Below, piece by piece: positions 16,957 through 24,184 of a stretch of 64,000 nt of DNA. Origin of the DNA: Streptomyces lincolnensis (lineage in GTDB: Bacteria > Actinomycetota > Actinomycetes > Streptomycetales > Streptomycetaceae); assembly GCF_001685355.1 (NCBI RefSeq), contig NZ_CP016438.1, positions 9,796,001 through 9,860,000 on the forward strand. Reading direction: 5' to 3'. A model generated the notes under the pieces. That model was not told where the DNA came from. It made no database searches and saw nothing but the letters and a program-made list of their open reading frames with translations. The first letter of the stretch is position 1, and each line of letters starts with the position of its first letter. Made by a program: the position numbers and the translations under genes.

Positions 16957-18063
16957 ATGCAGTTCGGCATCTTCACCGTCGGTGACGTGGCCACCGACCC
17001 CCACACCGGTCGTACGCCGACCGAGCGTGAGCGCATCAAGGCCATGGTCGCCATCGCGCTCAAGGCCGAGGAGGTCGGGCTCGATGTGTTCGCCACCGGT
17101 GAGCACCACAACCCGCCGTTCGTGCCGTCGTCGCCGACGACCATGCTCGGCTATGTGGCCGCGCGGACGGAGAAGCTGATCCTCTCCACCTCCACCACGC
17201 TGATCACCACCAACGACCCGGTGAAGATCGCCGAGGACTTCGCGATGCTCCAGCACCTGGCCGACGGCCGGGTGGACCTGATGATGGGCCGCGGCAACAC
17301 CGGCCCGGTCTACCCCTGGTTCGGGCAGGACATCCGGCAGGGCATCAACCTCGCCGTCGAGAACTACGCCCTGCTGCGGCGGCTGTGGCGCGAGGACGTC
17401 GTGGACTGGGAGGGGAAGTTCCGGACACCGCTCCAGGGGTTCACCTCCACGCCCCGGCCGCTGGACGGCGTACCGCCGTTCGTCTGGCACGGCTCCATCC
17501 GCTCGCCGGAGATCGCCGAGCAGGCCGCGTACTACGGCGACGGCTTCTTCCACAACAACATCTTCTGGCCGGCCGACCACACCAAGCGGATGGTCGACCT
17601 GTACCGGCAGCGGTACGCGCACTACGGCCACGGCACCCCCGAGCAGGCCGTCGTCGGCCTCGGCGGGCACGTGTTCATGCGCCGCAACTCCCAGGACGCG
17701 ATCCGCGAGTTCCGCCCGTACTTCGACCACTCGCCGGTGATGGGCGGCGGGATCTCCATGGAGGAGTACATGGAGCAGACCCCGCTGACCGTCGGCTCCC
17801 CGCAGCAGGTCATCGAGAAGACGCTGGCCTTCCGCGAGTACGCCGGCGACTACCAGCGCCAGCTGTTCGCGGTGGACGGCGGTGGAGTGCCGCTGAAAAC
17901 CGCGCTGGAACAGCTCGACATGCTCGGCGAGGAGGTCGTACCGGTGCTGCGCAAGGAGTTCGCGGCGGGCCGGCCGGCCGGGGTGCCCGACGCCCCCACC
18001 CACGCCTCCCTGCTCGCCGCCCGTGAGGCGGAGCGCGCACGGACCACCGAACCGGTGGCATGA
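16957..18063 (+). CDS. LLM-class flavin-dependent oxidoreductase (B)
   Basis: 368 aa, luciferase-like monooxygenase fold. Blocks include MQFGIFTVGDV, DVFATGEHHNPPFVPSSPTT, LSTSTTLITTNDPVKIAEDF, HLADGRVDLMMGRGNTGPVY and the C-terminal TVGSPQQVIEKTLAF. It is longer than its cousin at 7236, with a distinct middle region (FFHNNIFWPADHTKRMVDLY). ATG 16957 has GGAAGG just upstream; the frame is open further back only through the MarR2 gene. A TPR-like protein gene follows 44 nt later. Operator position indicates control by MarR1/MarR2. The substrate is unknown; such enzymes oxidise or reduce using FMNH2 or F420. Confidence 0.88.
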   Translation: MQFGIFTVGDVATDPHTGRTPTERERIKAMVAIALKAEEVGLDVFATGEHHNPPFVPSSPTTMLGYVAARTEKLILSTSTTLITTNDPVKIAEDFAMLQHLADGRVDLMMGRGNTGPVYPWFGQDIRQGINLAVENYALLRRLWREDVVDWEGKFRTPLQGFTSTPRPLDGVPPFVWHGSIRSPEIAEQAAYYGDGFFHNNIFWPADHTKRMVDLYRQRYAHYGHGTPEQAVVGLGGHVFMRRNSQDAIREFRPYFDHSPVMGGGISMEEYMEQTPLTVGSPQQVIEKTLAFREYAGDYQRQLFAVDGGGVPLKTALEQLDMLGEEVVPVLRKEFAAGRPAGVPDAPTHASLLAAREAERARTTEPVA

Positions 18064-18107
18064 CATCACAAGGCCCGACCGGCGGCACGACAGCACAAGG
18101 AGGAAAG

Positions 18108-18539
18108 ATGAGCGACAACTTCGCCGCGTATCCCGCGACGGACGGGGTGGCGCCCGACCGCTGGGCCAGCGCCCTGCACCTGTTCGACAACGGTGCCGGC
18201 GTGCCGCACGAGGAGACCACCGCCGAGCGCTGGGAGCGGGCCCTCCTGCTGTTCGACGCGCGGGACTACAGCGGTGCCGCGAAGCTGCTCGTCCCCGTGG
18301 TCGAGGAAGTCCCGGAGCAGACCGGCCCTCGGCTGCTGCTGGCCCGCGCCTACTACCACTCCGCACAACTACGGCGTGCGGAGGAGCAGTTGCGTGAGAT
18401 CGTCGAGCGCGACCCGGTGGAGCACTATGCCCACCTGATGCTGGGCCGCACCCTGCAACGCCAGGGGCGCAAGGACGAGGCGGAGCCCTGGCTGCGGATG
18501 GCCGGCGCGTTCGCGGGCGCGCTGCCTGACGACGACTGA
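18108..18539 (+). CDS. Tetratricopeptide-repeat protein
   Basis: 143 aa, soluble. Helical TPR-like repeats are visible: AERWERALLLFDARDYSGAA, then PRLLLARAYYHSAQLRRAEE, then YAHLMLGRTLQRQGRKDEA, ending in an acidic tail. It has no enzyme motif, so it is probably a protein-protein adaptor. ATG 18108 sits behind AAGGAGGAAAG, an excellent site, which rules out the earlier start at 18060. It follows LLM oxidoreductase B and ends at a strong hairpin, so it belongs to that operon. Confidence 0.85.
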   Translation: MSDNFAAYPATDGVAPDRWASALHLFDNGAGVPHEETTAERWERALLLFDARDYSGAAKLLVPVVEEVPEQTGPRLLLARAYYHSAQLRRAEEQLREIVERDPVEHYAHLMLGRTLQRQGRKDEAEPWLRMAGAFAGALPDDD

Positions 18540-18564
18540 GCGGCGACGCGGGCAGTGCACGTGA

Positions 18565-18598
18565 GGAGGCGGGCATCGGTTGACCGATGCCCGCCTCC
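18565..18598. terminator. Bidirectional hairpin terminator
   Basis: Perfect 15-bp stem (GGAGGCGGGCATCGG / CCGATGCCCGCCTCC) with a TTGA loop, between the convergent TPR (stop 18539) and quinone reductase (stop 18622) genes. It serves both directions. Confidence 0.85.
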
Positions 18599-18621
18599 CC
18601 ACATGCGGTCGGTGGAGCGTC

Positions 18622-19536
18622 TCACTCCGGCAGAATGACGATCTTGCCGCTCACCTGGCCCGCTCGGCTCGCGTCGAGCGCGGCGGGTGCCTCCGTGAGG
18701 CCGTAGGTCCGCGCGATCGGGACGTGGAGGTGCCCCTTCTGGATGAGGTCCGACAGCTCTTGCAGGACCGGGGTCCCCAGCGGGCTGCCCGTGTGGATCT
18801 GGATGCCGGTGTCCGCGGCGTCGAACGCCACGATGGTCAGGACCCGGGACGGGCCGCCCGCGAGTTCGACGGAGTCCGGGATCTCGCCCCGACCGGAGGC
18901 GTCGAGCACCGCGTCGACGCCGTCCGGGGCGACGGCCCGCACCCGCTCGACCAGCCCCTCGCCGTAGGTGACCGGGACGGCGCCGAGCCCGCGCAGCAGG
19001 CCGTGGTTGCGTTCGCGGGCGGTCCCGATGACCCGCGCGCCACGGGCGACGGCCAGTTGCACGGCGAAGGTGCCCACGCCACCGGCGGCGGCATGGATCA
19101 GCACCGTCTCGCCGTCGCCGACCTTGAGCCGGTCGAGTACGGCCGAGGCGGTGCCGCCCGCGACGGCGACACTCCCCGCCACGGCCCAGGAGACGGTGGC
19201 GGGCTTGGCTGCCAGCTTCGCGGGATCGGCCAGGGCGGAGTGGGCGAAGGACGGCGTGAGCGAGGTCCCGAACACCTCGTCCCCGACGCCGAACTCCGTC
19301 ACGCCGTCACCGACCGCGTCCACCACCCCGGCCACGTCGGTCCCGAGGCCGGCGGGCAGGTCGAGGGGCATCCGCTCACGCATCCGGCCTGCGAGAACCT
19401 TCCAGTCGAAGGGATTCACACCGGCTGCCCGGACGGCCAGCCGTACCTGGCCGGGGCCGGGGGTCGGCCGCTCGACGTGCACGGCACGCAGCGCGTCACC
19501 GGTGCCGTATGTGAAGAACTGGACTGCGAGAGACAT
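18622..19536 (-). CDS. Zinc-independent MDR quinone/enone oxidoreductase
   Basis: 304 aa, medium-chain dehydrogenase/reductase without structural or catalytic zinc ligands. The N-terminal domain has VHVERPTPGPGQVRLAVRAA, then GVNPFDWKVLAG and LGTDVAGVVDAVGDGV. The Rossmann motif is TVLIHAAAGGVGTFAVQLAV. The C-terminal end APAALDASRAGQVSGKIVIL is typical of the group. It likely reduces quinones or enones with NADPH. GGAG precedes ATG 19536. It is downstream of, and probably co-transcribed with, the isochorismatase-like gene and two tiny ORFs. Confidence 0.9.
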   Translation of the reverse strand: MSLAVQFFTYGTGDALRAVHVERPTPGPGQVRLAVRAAGVNPFDWKVLAGRMRERMPLDLPAGLGTDVAGVVDAVGDGVTEFGVGDEVFGTSLTPSFAHSALADPAKLAAKPATVSWAVAGSVAVAGGTASAVLDRLKVGDGETVLIHAAAGGVGTFAVQLAVARGARVIGTARERNHGLLRGLGAVPVTYGEGLVERVRAVAPDGVDAVLDASGRGEIPDSVELAGGPSRVLTIVAFDAADTGIQIHTGSPLGTPVLQELSDLIQKGHLHVPIARTYGLTEAPAALDASRAGQVSGKIVILPE

Positions 19537-19576
19537 GGGGGCTCCGTTGTTCGCAGGGAGGGGTGCCGGCCGGTGC

Positions 19577-19678
19577 CTAGTGGCAGCAGTGGACGGGCGG
19601 GGCGCCCCGGGTCATCGACAGGAGGGCGACGTAGAAGAGGACCGTCATCGCCACTCCCGCGAGCCATTGGGGTCTCAC
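19577..19678 (-). CDS. 33-aa hydrophobic peptide ending His-Cys-Cys-His
   Basis: Starts with a GTG whose last bases overlap the TGA of the preceding small ORF (GTGA junction at 19678-19675), the arrangement of translational coupling. It encodes a short basic start, one hydrophobic run WLAGVAMTVLFYVALLSM long enough to cross a membrane, and the C-terminal tail TRGAPPVHCCH before TAG at 19577. The Cys-Cys pair between two His could bind metal or form a redox site. No family is recognised. Because of the length it could be a chance ORF, but the coupling and membrane segment argue for a real peptide. Confidence 0.4.
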   Translation of the reverse strand: MRPQWLAGVAMTVLFYVALLSMTRGAPPVHCCH

Positions 19679-19854
19679 CGGCTCGGTCCGGACAGGGCGG
19701 CCGTCGAGGGGTGTGCGGAGCGGGGCGCGGACGGGGTCGAGGGCAGGAGACGGGCGTCGGACGCTTCCCACAGGGGCATGACGGGCGGCGCTTGGTGTGC
19801 GAGGGGGGTCTGCGCCGGGGGCATGTCGTCCCCCGCGGATATGAACGGGCTCAT
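19675..19854 (-). CDS. 59-aa peptide of unknown function
   Basis: ATG 19854 follows CAGGAA at seven bases. The product is Pro/Ser/Ala-rich with no membrane span (SPFISAGDDMPPAQTPL at the N-terminus) and ends at a TGA that overlaps the GTG of the next ORF. It lies 77 nt downstream of the isochorismatase-like gene on the same strand. The composition resembles disordered sequence, and no family is recognised. Its main support is the ribosome site and the overlapping junction. Confidence 0.35.
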   Translation of the reverse strand: MSPFISAGDDMPPAQTPLAHQAPPVMPLWEASDARLLPSTPSAPRSAHPSTAALSGPSR

Positions 19855-19931
19855 GACGGTTCCTGATCGCGTGGGGGGGGGAGGGGGGTGGGTGGTGCGG
19901 CCTGCCGCACTCGTGTGAGGTGCTGCCGTGC

Positions 19932-20513
19932 TCAGGCACCGGCCTCGGGGACGAGTGTGGCGAGGAGCTGCTGGTTGCGGGTCCGGTGTGGCGCCCACCG
20001 GGTGCCGACGGCCGCCCGCGTGACCGGGACGACGCCCGCGAGAGCCATGCGGCGTACGGCCAGTTCGTGGGCCTCGGCCGTCACGCCCGCGCAGGCGTCG
20101 GTGACGACGTGCACGGCGTAGCCCTCGTCGGCGGCGTGCAGGGCGGACAGGGTCACGCAGGTTTCCGTGTACAGGCCGGCAATGACGAGGTTCTTCCGTC
20201 CGGTGGCCTGCACGGCGTCGACCACCCGCCGGTCCTGCCAGGGGTCGGTGACCGTCCTGGTGATCGGTCCGCGGTCGGGGAAGAGGACTTGGAGCGGCTG
20301 GAGCAGCGGACCGCTGTGTTCCTCGGTGCTGGTCGTCAGGACGGTGGGGACGCGGCACGCCTCGGCGGCTTTGGCCAGGCTCAGCACGTTGCCGAAGACC
20401 GTCGTCGGCCGATGGCTGTACAGGTACGGGAGCGGCTGGTGGTCGATCAGCAGCAGGACGCTCTGCGCGGGTGTCGGCAGTGCGTCGGGACCGCTCTGCG
20501 GTGGCGTGCTCAT
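19932..20513 (-). CDS. Isochorismatase-family cysteine hydrolase
   Basis: 193 aa. The catalytic triad is visible: Asp in SVLLLIDHQPLPY, Lys in GRKNLVIAGLY, and Cys in TETCVTLSAL. The wider blocks (VFGNVLSLAKAAEACRVPTV, TVTDPWQDRRVVDAVQATGR) fit the YcaC-like group more than true isochorismatases. It probably hydrolyses an amide or related small molecule. ATG 20513 has GAGGAGA upstream. It is first in a minus-strand unit leading to the two tiny ORFs and the quinone reductase, and its promoter carries a double copy of the regional operator. Confidence 0.88.
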   Translation of the reverse strand: MSTPPQSGPDALPTPAQSVLLLIDHQPLPYLYSHRPTTVFGNVLSLAKAAEACRVPTVLTTSTEEHSGPLLQPLQVLFPDRGPITRTVTDPWQDRRVVDAVQATGRKNLVIAGLYTETCVTLSALHAADEGYAVHVVTDACAGVTAEAHELAVRRMALAGVVPVTRAAVGTRWAPHRTRNQQLLATLVPEAGA

Positions 20514-20550
20514 GAGGCTCTCCTCGGCCGTGCGGGGTGCCGCTGAGGAA

Positions 20551-20582
20551 GATGACACATCAACCCAAGGTGATGTGTCAAC
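20551..20582. promoter_or_regulatory. Double operator between isochorismatase-like and DinB-like genes
   Basis: TGACACATCA-N8-TGATGTGTCA (20553-20580) is an inverted repeat with perfect 10-bp arms. Each arm is part of a regional consensus site: GTTGATGTGTCATC read on the minus strand, and GGTGATGTGTCAAC at 20569-20582. On the minus strand TTGACA and TGTCAT, spaced 18 nt, can serve as the promoter of the hydrolase. Confidence 0.7.
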
Positions 20583-20708
20583 TACCTTCGCTCCGGTGGT
20601 TCGCCCGGAACCGACCTCGTGGGAAATCGGTCGCGTCCGCGTCGGGCGAGCCGCTATGTTCCGCCAGGGCGCAGTGAGGTCTGCGACGCCAGGCGAAAGG
20701 TGCCGACC

Positions 20709-21428
20709 ATGGAGACCGAGGGCGCGCGGACGGACCGTCTGGGCCTACTGCTCGAACAGTTCGACCAGGCCAGGGAGATGGCCCAGGTACGGCTCGCGGG
20801 GCTCGGTGACGAGGAGTACCTGTGGGAGCCAGTGCCCGGTTGCTGGTCGATCAGGCGCAGGGGCGAGGCGGCGACACCCAGGGCGTTCGGGCCGGGGGAG
20901 TGGGTGATGGACCAGGGCGCCCCGGACATCCCGGCGAGCGAGTACGCCGAGGTCGCCCGCCAGGCCGCCGGAGGCATGACCGTCGAGAAGATCGCCGACG
21001 ACTGGGGCGTGAGCGTCGAGCGCGTCGAGCAGGTCCTCGCCCACACCGGCGAGCCCGAGCCCGACGAGACACCGGTCACCACGATCGCGTGGCGGCTGGG
21101 CCACCTGCACTTCCACTTCGCCGGCGGCTGGGAGTGGACCTTCGGTGAACGACGGCACGAGCCGAAGCAGTTGGTCGACTTCACCCCCTCCGCGGCCCTC
21201 GAACTCGAACGCTTCTGGACGGTCATCGACCGCTGGCGCGACAGCGTCGCCGACCTCACCGACGAGCAACTCGACACGGTCGGCCTCTCGCAGTACCCCT
21301 ACAGCAACGACGCCGACTACCCCTTCGTCGGCGTCCTGGCGGCGGCCAACCTCGAGTTCATCCACCACATGGCCGAGATCGCACTGCTCCGCGACCTGTG
21401 GCGGACCCGCTTCGGCGCGTCGCGGTAG
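20709..21428 (+). CDS. DinB-like four-helix-bundle protein
   Basis: 239 aa of the DinB_2/YfiT type, related to thiol-dependent transferases that use bacillithiol or mycothiol. The N-terminal helix is LGLLLEQFDQAREMAQVRLA. His residues that would hold the metal are in WRLGHLHFHFAGGWEWTF and in FIHHMAEIALLRDLW near the C-terminus. An internal segment VEKIADDWGVSVERVEQVLA interrupts the bundle. In a mycothiol-producing actinomycete a mycothiol S-transferase role is plausible but unproven. ATG 20709 follows AAAGG. It is divergent from the isochorismatase-like gene across a shared operator. Confidence 0.82.
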   Translation: METEGARTDRLGLLLEQFDQAREMAQVRLAGLGDEEYLWEPVPGCWSIRRRGEAATPRAFGPGEWVMDQGAPDIPASEYAEVARQAAGGMTVEKIADDWGVSVERVEQVLAHTGEPEPDETPVTTIAWRLGHLHFHFAGGWEWTFGERRHEPKQLVDFTPSAALELERFWTVIDRWRDSVADLTDEQLDTVGLSQYPYSNDADYPFVGVLAAANLEFIHHMAEIALLRDLWRTRFGASR

Positions 21429-21737
21429 CCGCGGGCGTGGGCCCCTTTCATGGCGTGCCGCCCCGCCTGGCTACGCACCCGGTAAGCCGTGCCGTCCTCG
21501 ACCCCGTCGGGGACGTGATTGCCACCGTTCCGCAAGCGCGTCCCTCGCCTGGGGACTTCAAGCCTGGGCCCGGGCTTCCGCTGCGCCCGGCGGGGACGGA
21601 CACCACTTCTCTGCACCAGTCAAGCCACTCAGCGCGCCTGTGACCTTCGGATCGCGTTGACGTCAGAGAGTTTTCGAACCCCTCTGCGATGGCGCCGCAT
21701 GCTCTGATCCGTTGCCTTGACCAGGCTGGGTTACTGC
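21429..21737. other. Intergenic, nothing recognised
   Basis: About 310 bases after the DinB-like gene with no gene, strong hairpin or repeat that I can see. Base composition drifts from coding-like, consistent with decayed DNA leading into the next graveyard. Confidence 0.5.
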
Positions 21738-22035
21738 TCAGGCTGCGGCGATGAGAGGGCGGTGCAGGTCGGCTCGTCGGACGCAGACACCGATGGCGAG
21801 CGGCTCGGGGCGGGTGGGAGTGGGCAGCTGTCGAAGTCTGGTGCGGAGGCCGCTGTGCTGCAGCACGAGGCCGGGGATGATTCCCGTGCCGTAGCCAAGG
21901 GCTACCAGGGTGAGCAGGGCTTCGTGACCGTCGGCCTCGGCGGCGATGTGCGGATGGACGCCCAGGCTTCGAAACCAATGGTCGGCGGCTGTGCGGACGA
22001 GTCCTTGACGGGGTAGGACGAAGGGCTCGTTGAGG
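21738..22035 (-). pseudogene. LysR-type regulator C-terminal fragment (IlvY-like)
   Basis: Read on the minus strand, about 99 codons without a start encode LNEPFVLPRQGLVRTAADHW, then GHEALLTLVALGYGTGIIPG and a normal end at TGA 21740. This is the effector-binding tail of LysR proteins, closest in feel to IlvY. The helix-turn-helix and the first half are gone. It is a remnant, not a functional regulator. Confidence 0.55.
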
Positions 22036-22083
22036 GCAGGCGCCTGCTCGGCGGTCGGGCCGGCGGCCTCGGAGGGCCGGCCG

Positions 22084-22644
22084 GTGACCGTCCCGGACGG
22101 CCTGATCGCGGAAGTGTTCCCACGCGCCCTCGACGCCCTGCTGCCCGCAGGTCCGCCGGCGCGGCGCGCTGTCCTGGCCGGACCGGGAAGGCTCGCCCTC
22201 TATGCGAACGCCGACATCCTCCTCGTGCCCACCCATCCGCAGACGGGGGAGACCTGGACCCCGCCCAACCCGGCAGCCTCGGCATACTCGGTGCCGCTGC
22301 CGTTCGGAATATGGCTGTGGTTGGCCACCCCCGAGCCGTACTTGCCCGTCCCTGCGTCGGGCGGCATGCCCGACGGCGTCCTCCGCGACCTGCCCGCGCC
22401 ACGCCCCCGTCACCTGTTCCGGGCCGATCCGGGAGCATTCCAGCACACCCTGGTCCAGCTGGCGGCCGTCCGCAGCCCGTGGCTGCGCGAGATCCTCGAG
22501 AACCTCACGCAGCACATGCGCGCCCAGCTCTTCTGGCCAGGTGGCGTGGCAGTAGGCGCCGACGCCCAATCTCCGACCTCTCCGGCTTGCCGCTCTCGTG
22601 GTTGCTGCCCACATGACGGCCCAGAAGGAGCGGGCCTCACGTGA
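22084..22644 (+). CDS. Hypothetical protein, possibly a fragment
   Basis: A GTG-started frame of 186 aa abutting the LysR fragment. The first ~150 codons have normal high third-position G/C and protein-like composition (LIAEVFPRALDALLPAG, LALYANADILLVPTHPQTGE, SVPLPFGIWLWLATPEPYL). The last ~35 become irregular, as if read through into foreign sequence. I recognise no domain. It is either a truncated gene or a chance frame. Confidence 0.3.
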   Translation: MTVPDGLIAEVFPRALDALLPAGPPARRAVLAGPGRLALYANADILLVPTHPQTGETWTPPNPAASAYSVPLPFGIWLWLATPEPYLPVPASGGMPDGVLRDLPAPRPRHLFRADPGAFQHTLVQLAAVRSPWLREILENLTQHMRAQLFWPGGVAVGADAQSPTSPACRSRGCCPHDGPEGAGLT

Positions 22645-23053
22645 CGCAGGGCAGCAACTCCTCGCCGCGAGCACCCGGTTTGCGGAGGTACGTGGGGCGC
22701 ACGTGCGGACGATGCGCCCGGTCGCCTGGCACCCGACGCGGTATTGCAGCGCCCAGTCGGCGATCAGGGCCGCTGTTCCGGGGATGGCCGATCGCAGCGC
22801 CCGACAAGGGAGATTGAGCCGACAGGACCGCATGGACGGCGACCTGTGATCCGAGGTCGTGCACGCGGTCCTCGGCAGAGACCGATCCGCCAGGCGTGAT
22901 AGAGGTCCTCAGGCGCGAGCGATGCGAGCTCAACTGGGAAGACCTGACGGAGTTTGGCAGCCACAAACCGAGATAGTGCGGACAGGCAGGTTCGGTTGTC
23001 GTTCCTTGGTTGCGGTCGACCCGTGGCGACTGCAGGGGCCGCATGCCGCTCGG
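22645..23053. other. Degenerate sequence, no gene recognised
   Basis: Lies directly downstream, on the minus strand, of the IS1380 fragment. It may be its decayed continuation, but none of the expected family blocks can be read in any frame. Confidence 0.4.
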
Positions 23054-23290
23054 TCACCCGGTGAGGACGTCTCCGGTGAGTTCGGCGACCCAGGCGTCGG
23101 CGCGGAGATCGCCGTCCTTCTCGACGGCCGGTGTCCAGGCAGTCTTCGGGATGTGCTGGTGGATGGCGTCGGTGACCGTCATGCCGACGGAATGGAACAG
23201 CCATTGGCCCCGCTGAGCGACCCGGGCGACGAAGTCGTGGGTGCCGCCAGCGGAGTCGGTGTCGATCAGGGTCCTGCGGCCGCGCAGCAG
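23054..23290 (-). pseudogene. IS1380-family transposase fragment
   Basis: About 79 codons carry the second catalytic region of IS1380 transposases: LIDTDSAGGTHDFVARVAQ, then FHSVGMTVTDAIH, AWTPAVEKDGDLR and AWVAELTG, followed by a stop. The N-terminal catalytic region and the C-terminal third are absent. It cannot transpose. Confidence 0.7.
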
Positions 23291-23322
23291 TCTCCTCGTG
23301 GTTCTGGACGGACCGTCATGGT

Positions 23323-23562
23323 GTGCATGCCGAGGCCTTCGGGGACATGGCATCGGGCAAGAATCGAATCGTGCGGCGCGGAAATCCGGACGATGCCTTC
23401 GCGGCACTGCACGTCTGCGAGGACGGGACCTTGCTGGGAGCCGCTGCCATCAACGATCCCCACACGGTGCGTGCCGCACGCAGGATCCAAGAACGCAAGA
23501 AGCGGGTGGACCCGGCCCTCCTGGCCGACCCCACAACGAACCTGCGCCGACTCGCTCGGTGA
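23323..23562 (+). pseudogene. Ferredoxin-NAD reductase C-terminal fragment
   Basis: About 80 codons resemble the C-terminal domain of FAD-dependent ferredoxin reductases of the P450/Rieske-partner type: RIVRRGNPDDAFAALHVCED, GTLLGAAAINDPHTVRAARR and VDPALLADPTTNLRRL. The FAD and NAD domains are missing. It is interesting because an intact ferredoxin reductase of similar type stands at 27463 in the P450 cluster, so this may be debris of an older copy. Confidence 0.6.
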
Positions 23563-24010
23563 TCTCACCGGCCCGCTCTGCGAGAGGCCGCTGCCCCGAT
23601 ACCTACGGCGAACTGCGTACATGCCCGGCCGCCCGGTCACGTACGTCGGCCGACAGGCAGATCGACACGCCCCTGCGGGAGCCGGTGGCGCCCCACTTCT
23701 TGATCACGAATGTGCGGGCCACCGATGACCGCAGTCGGTGCACTCGATCTTCATGACGCGGGCAAGCCAGCCGTCTCCAACGAACGCCTCCTCTGGAAGG
23801 TGATGCCGCGGCGCAGAAGCAGACATCATGCGGACGGCTCCGCACGCTTGCCCTCCTGCTGCCGCAACAGCCTGTGCAGCATGCCGGTGAGCTGGATGAA
23901 CGCACCGGCCTCCTGTCGGTTGGCGAAGTGGCCGCAGCAGCTACCCATCGACTGTTGCCGAGGGTGACGACCCCAACGCCGCTTCAAGCGAGTCCGGCCG
24001 CCACAGGCAG
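23563..24010. other. Degenerate intergenic DNA
   Basis: About 450 bases with short frames on both strands but no recognisable family. It ends at the long inverted repeat next to the P450 gene. Confidence 0.4.
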
Positions 24011-24055
24011 AAGGTGTGCTGGGCAGGGGGCGGTGTCCCCTGCCCAGCACACCTT
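24011..24055. repeat. Perfect 19-bp inverted repeat with 7-nt loop
   Basis: AAGGTGTGCTGGGCAGGGG, GCGGTGT loop, then the exact complement. It can form a very stable hairpin, 129 nt downstream of the P450 stop (minus strand). It may act as a terminator for the GS/P450 operon, though there is no T-run, or be an end-structure left by a mobile element. A smaller hairpin, CGAGGTG-TGT-CACCTCG (24091-24107), lies between it and the gene. Confidence 0.7.
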
Positions 24056-24184
24056 GAACCGGGCCCCGTAGCGCCGGACGAACCGAGTTCCGAGGTGTGT
24101 CACCTCGTTGGCCAAGTCTGTCGGGCTCAGCACACCGCGATGACGTTCCGGCTGTACAGTGCCCGCGTCGCCTTGGGCGGGTCG

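Noticed and set aside
24011..24107. CRISPR-like or integron-like repeat
   Set aside because: Only one long inverted repeat and one short hairpin, no spaced direct repeats and no cas or integrase gene.
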